A stretch of 64,000 bases of DNA from Wurfbainia villosa (taxonomy: Eukaryota; Streptophyta; Magnoliopsida; Zingiberales; Zingiberaceae), in NCBI GenBank assembly GCA_025175895.1, contig CM045989.1, positions 131,019,272 to 131,083,271 on the forward strand. The letters run 5' to 3'. The notes beneath the pieces were generated by a model. The model was not told where the DNA came from and did no database searches. It saw only the letters and a program-made list of their open reading frames with translations. Numbering within the stretch: the stretch's first letter is position 1; every line of letters starts with the position of its first letter. Both the position numbers and the translations under genes were made by a program. Positions 46,072 through 56,757 of the stretch are shown in pieces.

Positions 46072-47550
46072 TGTTAGGATCTTTGTAACGGTTAGAGGGG
46101 GGTGAATAGCGTTTGATCGTTCGTAGATGGAATTTGCTCTCGTTTGTTTCTACAATTTCGTTAGCGCAGCGGAAATAGAAAAGTAATAACGATAACGAAA
46201 TGCACAACACGCTAACACAAGGATATAACATGGTTCAGAACCGCACGGTTCCTACTCCACGGATCGAGCTCTACGAGCTCTAGTGATGCGCATGCAACCA
46301 CTAATAAACACTCCTTCTCGGAACAATCCGGAGGTGGAAAAACCTCGTACAATAATGATTACAACAATAATCAAATGAATACAAGCAAATACAATGAAAT
46401 ACAAATGCAAGTAAAGGAAAAACACTTTACAAGAGCTTTGGATTGCTTGATCTTTGATTGCCTTGAACTAGCTTTGAAGGACTGGAAAGCACCAACTTCC
46501 CCCTTCAATTTCGCTCAAGAAAATCGCTATCTTTTCCTCCATCACGAGCTCCTTTTATAGCTTCAACCTGTGCTGGAAAAGGTCGATAAGTCGACTGCTC
46601 GAGACCATCAGTCGACTGATCACACTGTTGCTGTGAGACAACGGTGTAATCCACGCTGGAAAAATCCAACGGCTAGGACATCAGTCGACTGATCATGAGC
46701 ATCAGTCGACTGATGAGCCATCACTCGACTGCTCGTCGCAGCGGTCGAGTGAGACTCCATTCTGTGGCCGAAAATCCGAGCACCGCGGTCGGTGATCACA
46801 CGATCACGATCATTGCTCAGCTCATCGACGACCGCCCACCTACGGCGATCGCTAGACCACTTCCCGCAGTAAAACCCTAGTTGACTTGGTCCAGTCGACT
46901 GTCACATGGCACCAGTCGACTGGCACAGCTCAAACATGAGGTTTTAGCCCAAGTATGGTGCCCCCATACTTGCTAGACCACCCTTAGCCTAGACCTAAGC
47001 CTTCTAGCCACCTCCATCAGCCTCACGCCCCTCGGATCCCTCCAAGTCATCCATGACTTGTTCATCCATCGCGTTAGCCTTCAGGTGCTTCCATCGGTTA
47101 TGTCATGCTAACGGTGTCTACACCGCCAAGGCACATTGGACTTACGCCGCCAAGACTCCGCTTGGACTTTACGCCGCTAACCATTGGACTTATGCTACCA
47201 AGACTCCCGCTTGGACTTTATGCAGCCAATATCAAACCCCTTAGACTTCTCATGCCAAGACTCAAGCTTGGACTTTCCCTTGCCAACCCATGTTGGACTT
47301 TTACATTGCCAAGACCCATGCTTGGACTTTTCATGTGCCAAGTGTCCCACTTGGACTTTTCATGCCAAGTACTCAAGACTTGGAATTTACCAAATGCCAA
47401 GTGTTCAACTTGGACTTTCCATGCCAAGTACCCATGACTTGGACTTTACCTTGACAATTCCATTGTCATATATTTTTGTCGAACATCAAAACATCATTCG
47501 AGTCAAACTCGAGTCCTGGTCAATCGTGACCTGGGCCGATTGCACCAACA
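46072..47550 (-). repeat. TE9 5' LTR
   Basis: It is collinear with 41008-42456. TATA box on the minus strand at 46560-46551. Palindromes are intact at 46590-46740 and 46890-46925 but eroded at 46780-46860. The hairpin array is at 47110-47450. Confidence 0.92.
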
Positions 47551-47555
47551 ATGTC

Positions 47556-48809
47556 CATTAGTTAGGAGTGTCTAATAATAAGTTAGATTTATTTCATGCT
47601 TTACTTTATTTTCATGTTATTTTGCTTTTGAAGTGTTTGATTTAATTCCTACATTGCTTGATTCAGTTGTTGCATATTAGTTTAAAATTTTAATTATCTT
47701 ACAACCGTAGGTTAGAGGTCAAATTCCAAACCCCTATCTTCAATAGAAAACCTAAAGAAATAATTAGAAATCCTAAGTTTACTATTCTATCGATTATACT
47801 CGTTGGGAAACGATCCGGGTCGTTCACTATACTATATTAGTGTAGAGAGGGTTTGATAATTAATTTGTAACGGTACCACGACACAAAAACCGCCGTTATC
47901 AAATTTTGGCACCGTTGCCGGGGAGGAAATGGAATGCCGGTGAAGGAGGTGGACTTGCCTGAATCGCTTCCGTTACTCGCTGTTGACGAGCTGCCCGAAT
48001 CTCGGCATCTCGATCGGCTGGAAAGGATTGGAGGTGATTGCCGCCAACTGTCGGAAGGAAGGGTCGCCAGAGTCTACTGCCATCGTTGCCGCTTGAAGAG
48101 GTCCGCTGCTCGTGCGTGAGGAGGAGGGCGTTGCGCTGGCGCTCGCGCAATGGAAGGGAAGAAGAGTTCTATGTCGCGCGATGGAATGAGATGGGAAAAT
48201 GTTGGTTTTTAAAGGGAAATTTCCATGATTGTCCGATCCGATGGACCTCCAATCTCAGCCATCCATTAGAGCTAGGGTTTGATTAAGTTGATTAATCCAT
48301 TAAGCTGACTGTGCATCCAACGACTCAGATTCCTCCGATTTTGAATGAACAAATCTGATCAATCTGAAGGGATAATCACGATCGGTCGAATCTGGATGAA
48401 GGGCTCAAATATCCAAATATAAATGTACGGACTGGATCTCTCTGGATCTAGATAGATAGCTCAGAATCAGCTACTTTCATCGGACGATCCATATTGCTCA
48501 GATCTGATCCCTTGATTGACTTGCCTCTGATCTTGATGAAGGGATCAGATTAAATCAGCTTGAAATGCCCAATATGGTCCTAGATGAAGTCATATTTGAT
48601 CCAACTTGAGTCTAGTCCATTGGTTCATCTCGATCTCTTACAAACAAAGATAAAATTTGCATATAAATCCAAAATTTAAGAGAATTTACAATAAAGTCCA
48701 AAAGATGATCCAACTCATAAAACATGCAAATAATCAACAATTAAACACACGAGAGGATTAAAACAGTGATATTAAAGACCAAAATAATATGACAAAATGA
48801 CAGTTATCA
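47556..48809 (-). repeat. TE8 5' LTR, outer part
   Basis: It continues 40485-41007. It holds the inverted LTR end and the best-preserved tRNA-Asp type site (47905-47926, plus-strand TTTGGCACCGTTGCCGGGGA), then the U3 part to TGATAACTGTCATTTTG on the minus strand at 48809. Confidence 0.88.
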
Positions 48810-48814
48810 CCCGG

Positions 48815-49899
48815 TTAACATAACATACTCGATGGAAGAATCTAAAGGCTAACGCGAAGGATGAATAGTCCGGACTCGAGGGATCCGAGAGGCGTGAGAC
48901 TGATGGAGGTGGCTAAAATGCTTAGGTCTAGACTATGAGTGAGTATCAGTATGAAGGGATCATACTTGAGCTAAATCTCATGTTTGAGGTTTACCAGTCG
49001 ATTGGGACCTTGAGTTAGTCAAGTAGTGGAGTGTTTGACACTTGGGAGCCTAGTTGACTTAAAGAAATCGACTGAGATTATGACCAGTCGATTGATCGGG
49101 GAGTCAACTGAAGCTCGACTACTAATTAATCTGTAACTCTGGCAGTCAACTAGTCAACAGTAGTCAACTGCTAGGATTGAGCACTCGACTATAATTAAGT
49201 GGTCAGAGCACAAAATATCTGGTAGTCGACTGTTTGCCTATGGTAGTTGATTGGTGACTACGGTAATCGACTGCTAGGTCAGGGAAGTCGACTAATGGAC
49301 ACTAGTTTGATGTGGATTGAGTCGTTTTGAGACAATGGAATTGAGGTCAGTCGACTGTTGGGCAAGAGCAATCGACTGGAAGGCGAAAATCCAACTTGAT
49401 GGAAGTTTTAATGGAGCTCGAGGAGGAAGATTTCCATAGCGGTTCTTGGATGATTTTAAGGTGAAGTGTTCCTGCATTTTAGGTCTTTAAAAGTCATCCA
49501 AAGCAACTAAGAAGCAAGCAAGTAACATCGCAATCTTGTAAAAGTGTTTCACTTCCTTCTTTCATTTGCTTTATATACTTGTATTTTGGTTGTATTTAGT
49601 GTAAGCTTTGTGTTGTAAAGCTATTGTACGAGGTTTCTCCACCTCCGGTGTTATACCGAGAATGAGAGAGTTCATAATGAGGGTAGATCACTAGAACATC
49701 ATCGTGGAATATGAATCCTAGTTCCGAACCATGTAAAATATTATGGTGTATATGTGTTTTGTCTTTATTTCTATTTGTATTGTATTGTATTCCATTGTGT
49801 ATAACATTTTTGTAGACAAGCACGACACGATCGCAATCTACGAAATTGCGAAAAATGCTATTCACCCCCTCCCCTCTAGTGCAAGTCCGATCCCCAATA
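48815..49899 (+). repeat. TE7 solo LTR, second part
   Basis: It continues 34342-34824 after TE8. It includes CAGTCGACTG-type sites (about 49000-49380), the TTCTCCACCTCCGG block and the conserved CTATTCACCCCCTC end. Confidence 0.85.
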
Positions 49900-49904
49900 A
49901 AATA

Positions 49905-50446
49905 GACATCCCGTGCTAACCTCAAAGCACCGTAGAGGTGGGATGAATTTGTTTTAAGGAAAATGTGTTAAACACAAGCTTCGACACTTCACTCCGCAAC
50001 CTTTCCAATCAAGTAGTCTGCTGGGTGCATCTTGACTCTGTAGTCGGATTGCTTGGTGCTTCCCGAGCAACTTGTGTTTGCTTTCGAGCAGCATTCCTGA
50101 GCAATATATTTGCCGAGTAACTGCTACCTGAGTAGCTTCCCGACTCTGCAACCTTTTTAACGCCTGAGTACCTCTCGACTCGGTTTCTTCCCGAGCAATC
50201 TTCTTGACTCGGCTCTTCGATCATGCTGGGTGCTCGGCTACTTTCCGACTTGGTACTCGGGACTTGGTGCTCGACCAAACTCAGCACTTGGCAGCTTCTC
50301 AACTTGGTGCTTGACAGTCTTGACTTGCAGAAGCTTGACTCAGTAGACAAAGGACAACTCGACAGTTGTCGTCCCTATAGATAAGTTCGAACTCATTTTA
50401 AATTCGGATTCTCCATTGTATCTCCGATAAATACAATTTTGTAACC
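49905..50446 (+). repeat. TE3 3' LTR, second part
   Basis: It matches 13626-14198 and ends TTTTGTAACC where the 5' LTR has TTTTGTAACA. Confidence 0.88.
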
Positions 50447-50451
50447 GCAAT
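50447..50451. other. TE3 target-site duplication, right copy
   Basis: GCAAT is identical to 12938-12942. Confidence 0.85.
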
Positions 50452-50854
50452 TAACTAGCTTGGCAAGTATTAGGTCAATTTCACATCATTAATTTAATTT
50501 CAAATGAACAGATACTTGATGCATGTTATACTTTAGTATGAAATACATACATTGTGCTAGATTTGATTAGTTCTAAAGATGGTACTAGATTTGCAAAAAA
50601 AGGCCAATGGTTTCGCTAGATTAATGTACTAACTCGTAAACAAAATAAAACCATTACAAATGGCAAAAGATGGCATCTCATCTTTGGTATGGAACTTGGT
50701 GCTTCGAGCAAAGGATTGGTATCTGATGCTTATTCATCTTGGACAGAAGTATTCAAGAAGCTCTTTTCTTTCTTCATTATCTATCACTTGTCAATCCCTT
50801 TGTCACTAAAATATTTTCAAAGACAGGAGAGCATAAGAAATCCCTGCAACTTCC
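50452..50854 (+). other. Upstream region of the EF-hand gene
   Basis: This is AT-rich host DNA between the TE3 insertion and the proposed start codon. I see no strong TATA box. It should hold the 5' UTR and whatever promoter remained next to the gene after TE3 inserted. An open frame from 50689 crosses the proposed exon 1 in another frame and is not supported by homology. Confidence 0.5.
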
Positions 50855-52046
50855 ATGAAAGAAACTCCAGGTATCTAAACTTCTCAATTAATGCATCATT
50901 TCTGAACACTTGCAATCCTAAGCATCTGTTGCATTGTGGCTTTTGCCATGCAATCTTTGTAAACTTCAATAGGAAATGGGGTATTACTCTTTTGACCAGC
51001 AATTCTTACTTACTCGTTTCGTTGTCATTTATTTTAGGACTTTCTTGATCATTTGCTGCAGAAAAATCGTTCTGGGACAAAGTGGGAGATGCTCTCTCAA
51101 AACTTTGTTCTCCAATCAGGCATAGAAGGGAAGTGAGGAAAATTAAGAAGAGATTAGTGGAAGCTATCAGACACACAGCTTCTTCAGGCAAAAAAACCTT
51201 TAGATCAACCGACAGCATCATTATGAGGTTCCCCCAGATCAAAGAAGGGTTGCAAGAGGTTAAGTATATTTTCAAAAAGTATGGTAAGTAAGGTTTCATG
51301 ACAGAGATCACTATTTTGGGTTTTTACAAAGATGGATTTTAAACCCTCTGGATGTAGATGAAGATTCAAATGGAACCATTGACAATGAGGAGCTAAAGAA
51401 GTGCTTGAGAGAGCTAAACTTCAGCGTTGATGACAAAGCGATCAATCGTCTTTACCATTATTGTAACATGGATGAACAAAATGGGTTACAATATCATGAG
51501 TTCATTGTTCTCCTCTGTCTAGTTTATCTTCTGGATGCGTCTCCCTCCCGAGCTAATAATGTACTAAACAATTTATTTATTTATTTTTTTCAAAACTTTA
51601 ACTTTATGATACCATTGTTCACAACTATAATCCTTGTTGTATATAAGACTGCAAAAGATGGACCAACAGAGATTGAAGCCACATTCAATTTGCTCGCGCA
51701 AGCATTTGCGTTTCTCGACAAAAATGGGGATGGAATACTTAAAAGGAAAGATTTTGTTGTGGCACTGAATGAAACACCTTCAAAGGAGAAATCTCCAATG
51801 CACATTGCTACCAAGAGATTCAGTATGCACACTGTTGTTTAATTAGTTTGCTTCGGGTTGTTGTTGATTTTTAAGATGTCTGATTATTTCTGATGACATT
51901 TTTGTGCAGGAGAAATGGACTGGAACAAAGATGGAACAGTGAGCATCAAAGAGTTCCTCTACTCCATGATAAAATGGATTGGTATGGACTCAGATGACGA
52001 CGAGAAAGAGACAGAAGAAACTATGAAACAAATTGTAATTTGGTAA
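50855..52046 (+). CDS. EF-hand calcium-binding protein, CML21/CML22-like, five exons
   Basis: This is a probable calcium sensor with four EF-hands. Proposed exons: 50855-50870, 51062-51283, 51358-51560, 51648-51822 and 51910-52046, all with GT-AG introns; joined they give 753 bases, 250 residues and a TAA stop. EF1 at residues 80-91 (DEDSNGTIDNEE) and EF4 at 209-220 (DWNKDGTVSIKE) are canonical. EF3 at 171-182 (DKNGDGILKRKD) has Asp at position 12. EF2 at 116-127 (NMDEQNGLQYHE) is degenerate. The FIVLLCLVYLL segment after EF2 and FPQIKEGL before EF1 are typical of the plant CML21/22 group, whose members are about 230 residues. Exons 2-5 are well supported. The 16-base first exon is inferred: its phase fits and its donor CAG|GTATCT is good, but another first exon is possible. 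It is the only host gene seen here and looks intact. Confidence 0.82.
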
Positions 52047-52639
52047 ATTATGTTTTGGTTTGATATTAAAACGCTAATAATCTAGTGTGTTTCAGTTCTC
52101 TTTGCAGTCTTATTCTATCAAGAGTTCAGTAAAACCTCGTCTACTTCTTTCTTAATTATAGTACGAAACTCTATCGAATATATATTGAAAATTTCTTGTG
52201 AATTTGTATTGTATATAAGCAAATTAGAATCTGAAGAGCTGATACAATTCCAGCCTTTTTCGTGCCATTGTGCAGCCTTCGAAAAGAATCTCTCATCTCT
52301 CTTTCCTTTCCTTTTGTCTCAAGGCCACTGGAACATGTAAAATTGAAAGTATGATCTCACTTACAAATACTTCCTCGACCTCAACCTTTACAAAAATTTG
52401 TATCATATGTGATGTGAATTGAAGGATCATAGAGTTGTTTGTCATCTCCCGGACATATAATATTCCTTGAAAAACTCCTATAATTGTGGCTGGGGAGAAC
52501 AATTTACATTATTTAAGCACTATTTAATTTGTAAATATTGTAAAATTATTCTTTGAAAAAAACATAACTATCTAATATAGGTATGTAGTATTGAATATGC
52601 CCCTTATATATATATATATATAACTCTTAGGATTAAATA
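52047..52639 (+). other. 3' flank of the EF-hand gene
   Basis: It contains the 3' UTR and AT-rich flank. No second gene is seen. A minus-strand ORF at 52502-52293 has no recognisable family. A TA microsatellite lies at 52605-52622. Confidence 0.55.
52605..52622. repeat. TA microsatellite
   Basis: Nine TA units in a row. Confidence 0.95.
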
Positions 52640-52903
52640 GTGGAAGTTAAAAAATGAGAAATAAAATATATTTAAAAAGATGATAAGAATACAAGCATTA
52701 GAAGAGATACCTAATGACTCAAATATAGTATGCGATAAGATGATATTAAAATTAAAAATAATAGAAAAAGGTCTACTAAATAAATCAAAAGGATGTGCAC
52801 CACTAAGTAAAAAATCTTAGTAGTGGAATGAAAAAGTATAGTAGAAAGTGAAAGAAAAACGAAAAATTTATAAGATATTATATACTTGTACAAATAAGAA
52901 AAA

Positions 52904-52905
<2 letters not shown>

Positions 52906-52947
<42 letters not shown>

Positions 52948-52953
52948 CACACA
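52906..52953. repeat. Compound TA/CA microsatellite inside TE10
   Basis: About 16 TA units (52906-52937) are followed by about seven AC units (52939-52953). It lies between two LINE coding blocks, replacing a short lysine/tyrosine-rich part of the ORF. Confidence 0.92.
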
Positions 52954-53713
52954 ATAGCCAAGGAGGAGGCCAAAGAAGAGGTAAGTGAGGTTAAGAATAA
53001 AACTTGTAAATACTTATATCGACAATTGAATACAAAAGAAGAAAAAAAAAAGATATTTATAGAATAGCTAAAGTTATAGAAAAAAAGACTAGAGATCTTA
53101 CCCAAATAAGATGTATTAAAGATGAATGCAATATGATACTAGTGGACAATGAGAAAATAAAAAACCAATGAAAGAGGTATTTTCATCAACTTTTTCAATG
53201 AAGATTTAGGTGATCAAATTAACTTAGCTAACTTAAGTAGCCCAAAGGAATATAGAAATTTAAATTTTATCGTAAAATTCAACTTTAAAAAGTAGAATAG
53301 ACTTTAAATGGGATGCAAAATGAAAAAGTAGATGAACCATATGATATTCCGATAGAGATATTAGTGTGCCTTGAAAAATAAGGTATTAAATGACTTACAA
53401 AATTATTCAACTTAATATTGAAAAAAAAATCTGATGAGCGGAGGATAAGTTCTCTAATTTCTTTATATAAAAATAAAGAAGACATACAAAATTGTGCAAA
53501 TTATAGAAGTATTAACCTAATGAATCATGCCATAAAACTATGGAAAAAATAATAGAAAAAAGATAAAGGATGGAATCCACAGCGATCGAAAATCAATTTG
53601 GATTTATGCCAGAAAATCGACAATAGAAATTATACATCTTCTGAGACAACTAATTAGAAAGTATCAAGAATGAAAGTAAGACTTACACATGTTATTTATT
53701 TATCTTGAAAAAA

Positions 53714-53718
53714 CTTAT
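53714..53718. other. TE11 target-site duplication, left copy
   Basis: CTTAT here and CTTAT at 55704-55708 are identical. Removing TE11 joins EKTY to DRVL, the expected LINE RT sequence. Confidence 0.9.
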
Positions 53719-53929
53719 TGATGGGTTGGGGGAGTTTTTGCATTCATGCTTGTATGAGGTAGGGCATGATAGGGTGTTGTGTTTGCTTTAAGTTTGGTGG
53801 GGAATTCTTTGTGGATACTTGTAAAACTTTATTCGACTATGCTCTTCAGTTTTACTAAAGAAGGGGAACTTATGATGGGTCAAAGATTTTCAGTTGAGGC
53901 ATGCTAGTAGTTGTTATAGATAATGTGCC

Positions 53930-55255
53930 AGAGCATCTTGTGTATTTCTAGACCACTTAATATCTTTACAGAGCATTCTGTGTATTAGAACCTGAGTACT
54001 TAGTAAATTTGTAGAGCACCTTTTGTGTTAGTAGAGCATTGTTGGTTGGCTAAGAAGTATGTACATTTCTTGAGAAGCATATTTGTTTCCTGAGTAGTGT
54101 GTGTATTTCCAAAGCTCAGTAGGGGTAGACGGTATAGTTGATTTAGAGCTCAGTTTCAGAAGGTATGAATATAGAGTATTTTATAGGTTTCCCGAGCGAC
54201 ATGAGTATTTTTCAAGCGATCTATGTAATTTTCGAGTGAAATGTGTAATTCCTGAGCAACATATTTGTTTCCCGAGCAGTATATGTATTTTCATAGCTCA
54301 ATAGAGGTAAGCGGTATAGTTGATCCAGAGCTCAATTTCGTAGGGTGTTAATACAGAGTATTTTATAGGTTTCCCAAGTGACATGTGTAACTCCCAAATA
54401 GTATATTTATTTCCCGAGCAGTATTTGTATTTTCAAAGCTCAGTAGAGGAAAGCAATATAGTTGATCCAGAGCTCAGTTTCGTAGGGTGTTAATACAAAG
54501 TATTTTATAGGTTTCCCGAGTGACATGTGTAATTTCTGAATAGTATTTTTATTTTCCAAGCAATATGGGTATTTCTAGAGCTCAACATAGGTAGATGGTA
54601 TAGTTAATTCAAAGCTCAATTTCATAAGGTATGAATACAGAGTATTTTATAAGTTTCCCGAGCGGCATGAGTATTTTCCGAGTGATCTGTGCAATTTCCA
54701 AGTGACATATGTAATTCCTGAGCAACATATTTGTTTCCTGAGTAGTGTGTATTTCCAGAGCTCAGCAAGGGTAGGCGGTATAGTTGATTCAGAGCTCAGT
54801 TTCATAAGATGTTAGTACAGAGTATTTTATGGGTTCCCTGAGTGGTATAAGTATTTTCTGAGTGATCTGTGTAATCTCTGAGTGACATGTGTAATTTTTG
54901 AGTAGCATATTTATTTCCCGAATAGTGTGTGTATTTCTAGAGCTCACAGGGGTAGATGGTATAGTTGATTCAGAGCTCAGTCTCATAAGATTACATAATA
55001 TTTTATAGGTTTCCTGAGCAGCATATGTATTTTCCGAGCAATCTGTGTGATTCTTGAGTGGTATATGTAATTCTGGAGTAGCATGTGTAATTCCTGAGTA
55101 GCATGTATATTTTCCGAGTAGTCGATGTAATTTCTGAGTGGCATGTGTAATTCTTGAGCAACATTTGTATTTCCCGAGTGGTGTATATAATTCCTGAGAA
55201 GCATGTGTAATTCCCTAGTAGTATGTGTATTTTCCAAATAGCATCATGAGATTTT
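53930..55255 (+). repeat. Two-level repeat array in TE11 U3
   Basis: Short units of about 20-22 bases, variants of CCGAGCAGCATGTGTAATTT, are combined into longer blocks headed by AGAGCTCAGTAGGGGTAGAC-like sequence at about 54113, 54295, 54436, 54580, 54759 and 54940 (spacings about 182, 141, 144, 179 and 181). From about 55010 to 55250 only the short units remain. Confidence 0.85.
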
Positions 55256-55410
55256 TCAGAATTTGGTAATGAGTAAGGAGAAAAGACATGGAGGGCATAG
55301 AAGGAATGATTTTGAAAAGAAGCGGGAAAAGCGATTATATCTCAATGGATCAATAGGGGTATTAAAGTAAATTCATGTGGAAGTAAGGAAGTGCACATCT
55401 TCTATAAAAG

Positions 55411-55421
55411 GGACAAAGATG
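55411..55421 (+). promoter_or_regulatory. TE11 LTR TATA box
   Basis: CTATAAAAGGG lies about 100 bases before the GACTTGAGCGTC motif. Confidence 0.6.
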
Positions 55422-56757
55422 GAAGAAGCAGGGGAGGGGTTCTTTCTTTTATAATCGGTATACAAAGATCTCTTCTTATCTCTTGTCCATAACATTCTAT
55501 TGCTCCTTCTCGATTCTGACTTGAGCGTCAGATGGGTCGCATCGGCAACGCCGGTCCACCCTTAACATTCTCTTTAAGTGGCAAATCTAACATCCAATCA
55601 AGAGACTCAGGATCTAGCATTTCACCAAGTGATTTAGGGTATTAACAAAGTTTGTAAGGGAGAAAGAAGGGATCTAAGTGAGCCGAAGAAGAGGACACCA
55701 TCACTTATGATAGAGTCCTAAGGAAAATTATGTCGAGAATTTAAAAAAGAAAGGTGTTAGAGTAGCATATATTGAAATAATTAAGGATGTATATGAGGAT
55801 GCAATGACAAAAGTGAAAATGTCAGGATGATTAATAGAAGCATTTCTTATAAATATAGGGTTACATCAAGAATCATCTTTAAATCTTTATCTTTGTATAC
55901 TAATTATGGATGAATTCACTAGACACATCCAAGACATGATACTATGGTGTCTATTATTTGCAAATGATATTGTTTTGATAAATAAGGTATGTGAAGGAGT
56001 GATTGCTAAACTTGAATCTTAGAAAAAAAATATTAGAAACGAAAGGTCTTACACTTAGTAAAGTAAAGATAAAATATATGGAATTTAAATTTAACAATAT
56101 TAATTAGATACAATGAGATAATTGTTAAGCTAGAAGATTGAGTTTTTTGTAAATGAAAGTTTTAAATATTTAAGATCATATTTGCAAAAGAATGAAAGGG
56201 CTGAAAGAGATGTCTTACATAAAATACAAATAAGATGATTGAAATGGAGAAAAATATTAGATATTCTTTATGATCGTAAAGTATCTTTAAAACTTAAAGG
56301 GAAATTTTATAAGACTGCAGTCAAATCTACTATGTTATATAGAATTTGATGTTAGGTTATGACTCGAACACATGAGTAAAAAATGAGAGTTGTAGAGGTG
56401 AGAATATTAATTTGGATGTGTGGACATACGAGTATGGATAAAAAAATTAATTGGAATATTAGAGCAAATGTTGGGGTTACACTTACACCTATTGAGAGAA
56501 AACTTCGAGAAATACATTTAAGATGGTATAGACATGTACTTAAATGATCGGTAGATGATCCCGTTAGATGATGTAAAACTATCACAAATATATAAACCAA
56601 ATGAGAAAGCGGAAGACCAAATTAAGAAGACTTGATTAATAATGATAAAACAAAATAAAATTTATTTAAATATAAATGATGATATAGTAGGGAATATAGT
56701 TCAATAGCGTAAGAGGATCCATATAAATAATATCATCTAGCGGTTGTTGCTGTTGTA

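Larger units (their letters stand above)
41008..47550 (-). mobile_element. TE9: youngest-looking gag-only Copia-like element
   Basis: It is a minus-strand element with LTRs 41008-42456 (3') and 46072-47550 (5'), primer site 46058-46069, and perfect ATGTC duplications at 41003-41007 and 47551-47555. The LTRs look nearly identical outside the palindrome zone. The interior has only a gag and noncoding DNA. It is the innermost member of the four-level nest. Confidence 0.92.
34825..48809 (-). mobile_element. TE8: rearranged TE2-family element with palindromic 3' LTR
   Basis: It is a minus-strand element bounded by TGATAAC...TTATCA and perfect CCCGG duplications. The 3' LTR is 34825-37465 (2641 bases, containing a large palindrome). 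The interior is 37466-40484. The 5' LTR is 40485-48809, split by TE9 (about 1.78 kb without it). The interior resembles TE2 in its noncoding tracts, polypurine tracts and the C-terminal part of its ORF, but has no capsid-like gag domain and no polymerase. It is a non-autonomous derivative. Confidence 0.9.
34342..49899 (+). mobile_element. TE7: solo LTR in TE3 3' LTR, itself split by TE8
   Basis: Its halves are 34342-34824 and 48815-49899. Joined, they form one LTR of about 1.57 kb of the TE4-type family, TGTTGGTGCAATAGG... to a diverged end ...GATCCCCAATA. The flanks AAATG (34337-34341) and AAATA (49900-49904) match at four of five. No interior exists, so it was already solo, or became so, independently of TE8. 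The right half has CAGTCGACTG-type sites at 49000-49400. Confidence 0.82.
12943..50446 (+). mobile_element. TE3: old Ty1/Copia element hosting the whole nested cluster
   Basis: With the nested insertions removed, TE3 is a Copia element: 5' LTR 12943-14198, gag-protease-integrase 14227-15884, integrase-RT-RNase H 29228-31450, 3' noncoding 31451-31587 plus 33294-33671, and 3' LTR 33672-34341 plus 49905-50446. Perfect GCAAT duplications flank it. The gene order protease-integrase-RT-RNase H is diagnostic of Copia. Every coding domain carries many stops, so it is long dead. It contains TE4 (with TE5), TE6, and TE7 (with TE8 and TE9). Confidence 0.9.
53719..55703 (+). mobile_element. TE11: solo LTR, 1.99 kb, Tat/Ogre-like
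   Basis: It runs TGATGGGTTGG... to ...GGACACCATCA with TGATG/CATCA ends, flanked by CTTAT duplications, with no interior. The GACTTGAGCGTCAGATGGGT motif at about 55518-55537, after a CTATAAAAGGG box, is typical of LTRs of the plant Tat group. Most of the U3 is a repeat array. Orientation follows from the TATA box and that motif. Confidence 0.85.
52640..56757 (+). mobile_element. TE10: degenerate RTE-type LINE, split by a solo LTR
   Basis: This is a non-LTR retrotransposon fragment. The left part (about 52640-53718) gives RT readings in changing frames: a WNEKV then KEKRKIYK block near 52820, KKTRDLTQIRCIKDE near 53085, RYFHQLFNEDL, DIPIEILVCLEK and LYKNKEDIQNCANYRSINL near 53460-53520. The right part (55704-56757) gives DRVL, the GLHQ-like and LWMNSL-like blocks, FANDIVL near 55950 (FADD with Asp changed to Asn), KLKGKFYKTAVKSTMLY near 56290 and MWGHTR-like then TPIERKLREIHLRWYRH near 56490-56540. 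It ends GTTGTTGCTGTTGTAAG, like the short-repeat tails of RTE LINEs. The left limit is uncertain. Stops and frameshifts are dense. Confidence 0.8.

Noticed and set aside
50689..51048. ORF of 119 codons upstream of the EF-hand gene
   Set aside because: It overlaps the proposed first exon in another frame, has no recognisable domain, and ends before exon 2. An alternative first exon here cannot be fully excluded.
51082..51291. Start of the EF-hand protein at 51082
   Set aside because: The codon there is GTG, not ATG, and the open frame extends upstream to a good splice acceptor at 51061. An upstream exon is more likely.
52711..53105. Minus-strand Tyr/Ile-rich ORFs near the microsatellite
   Set aside because: They are translations of the TA/CA run and AT-rich DNA antisense to LINE RT blocks.
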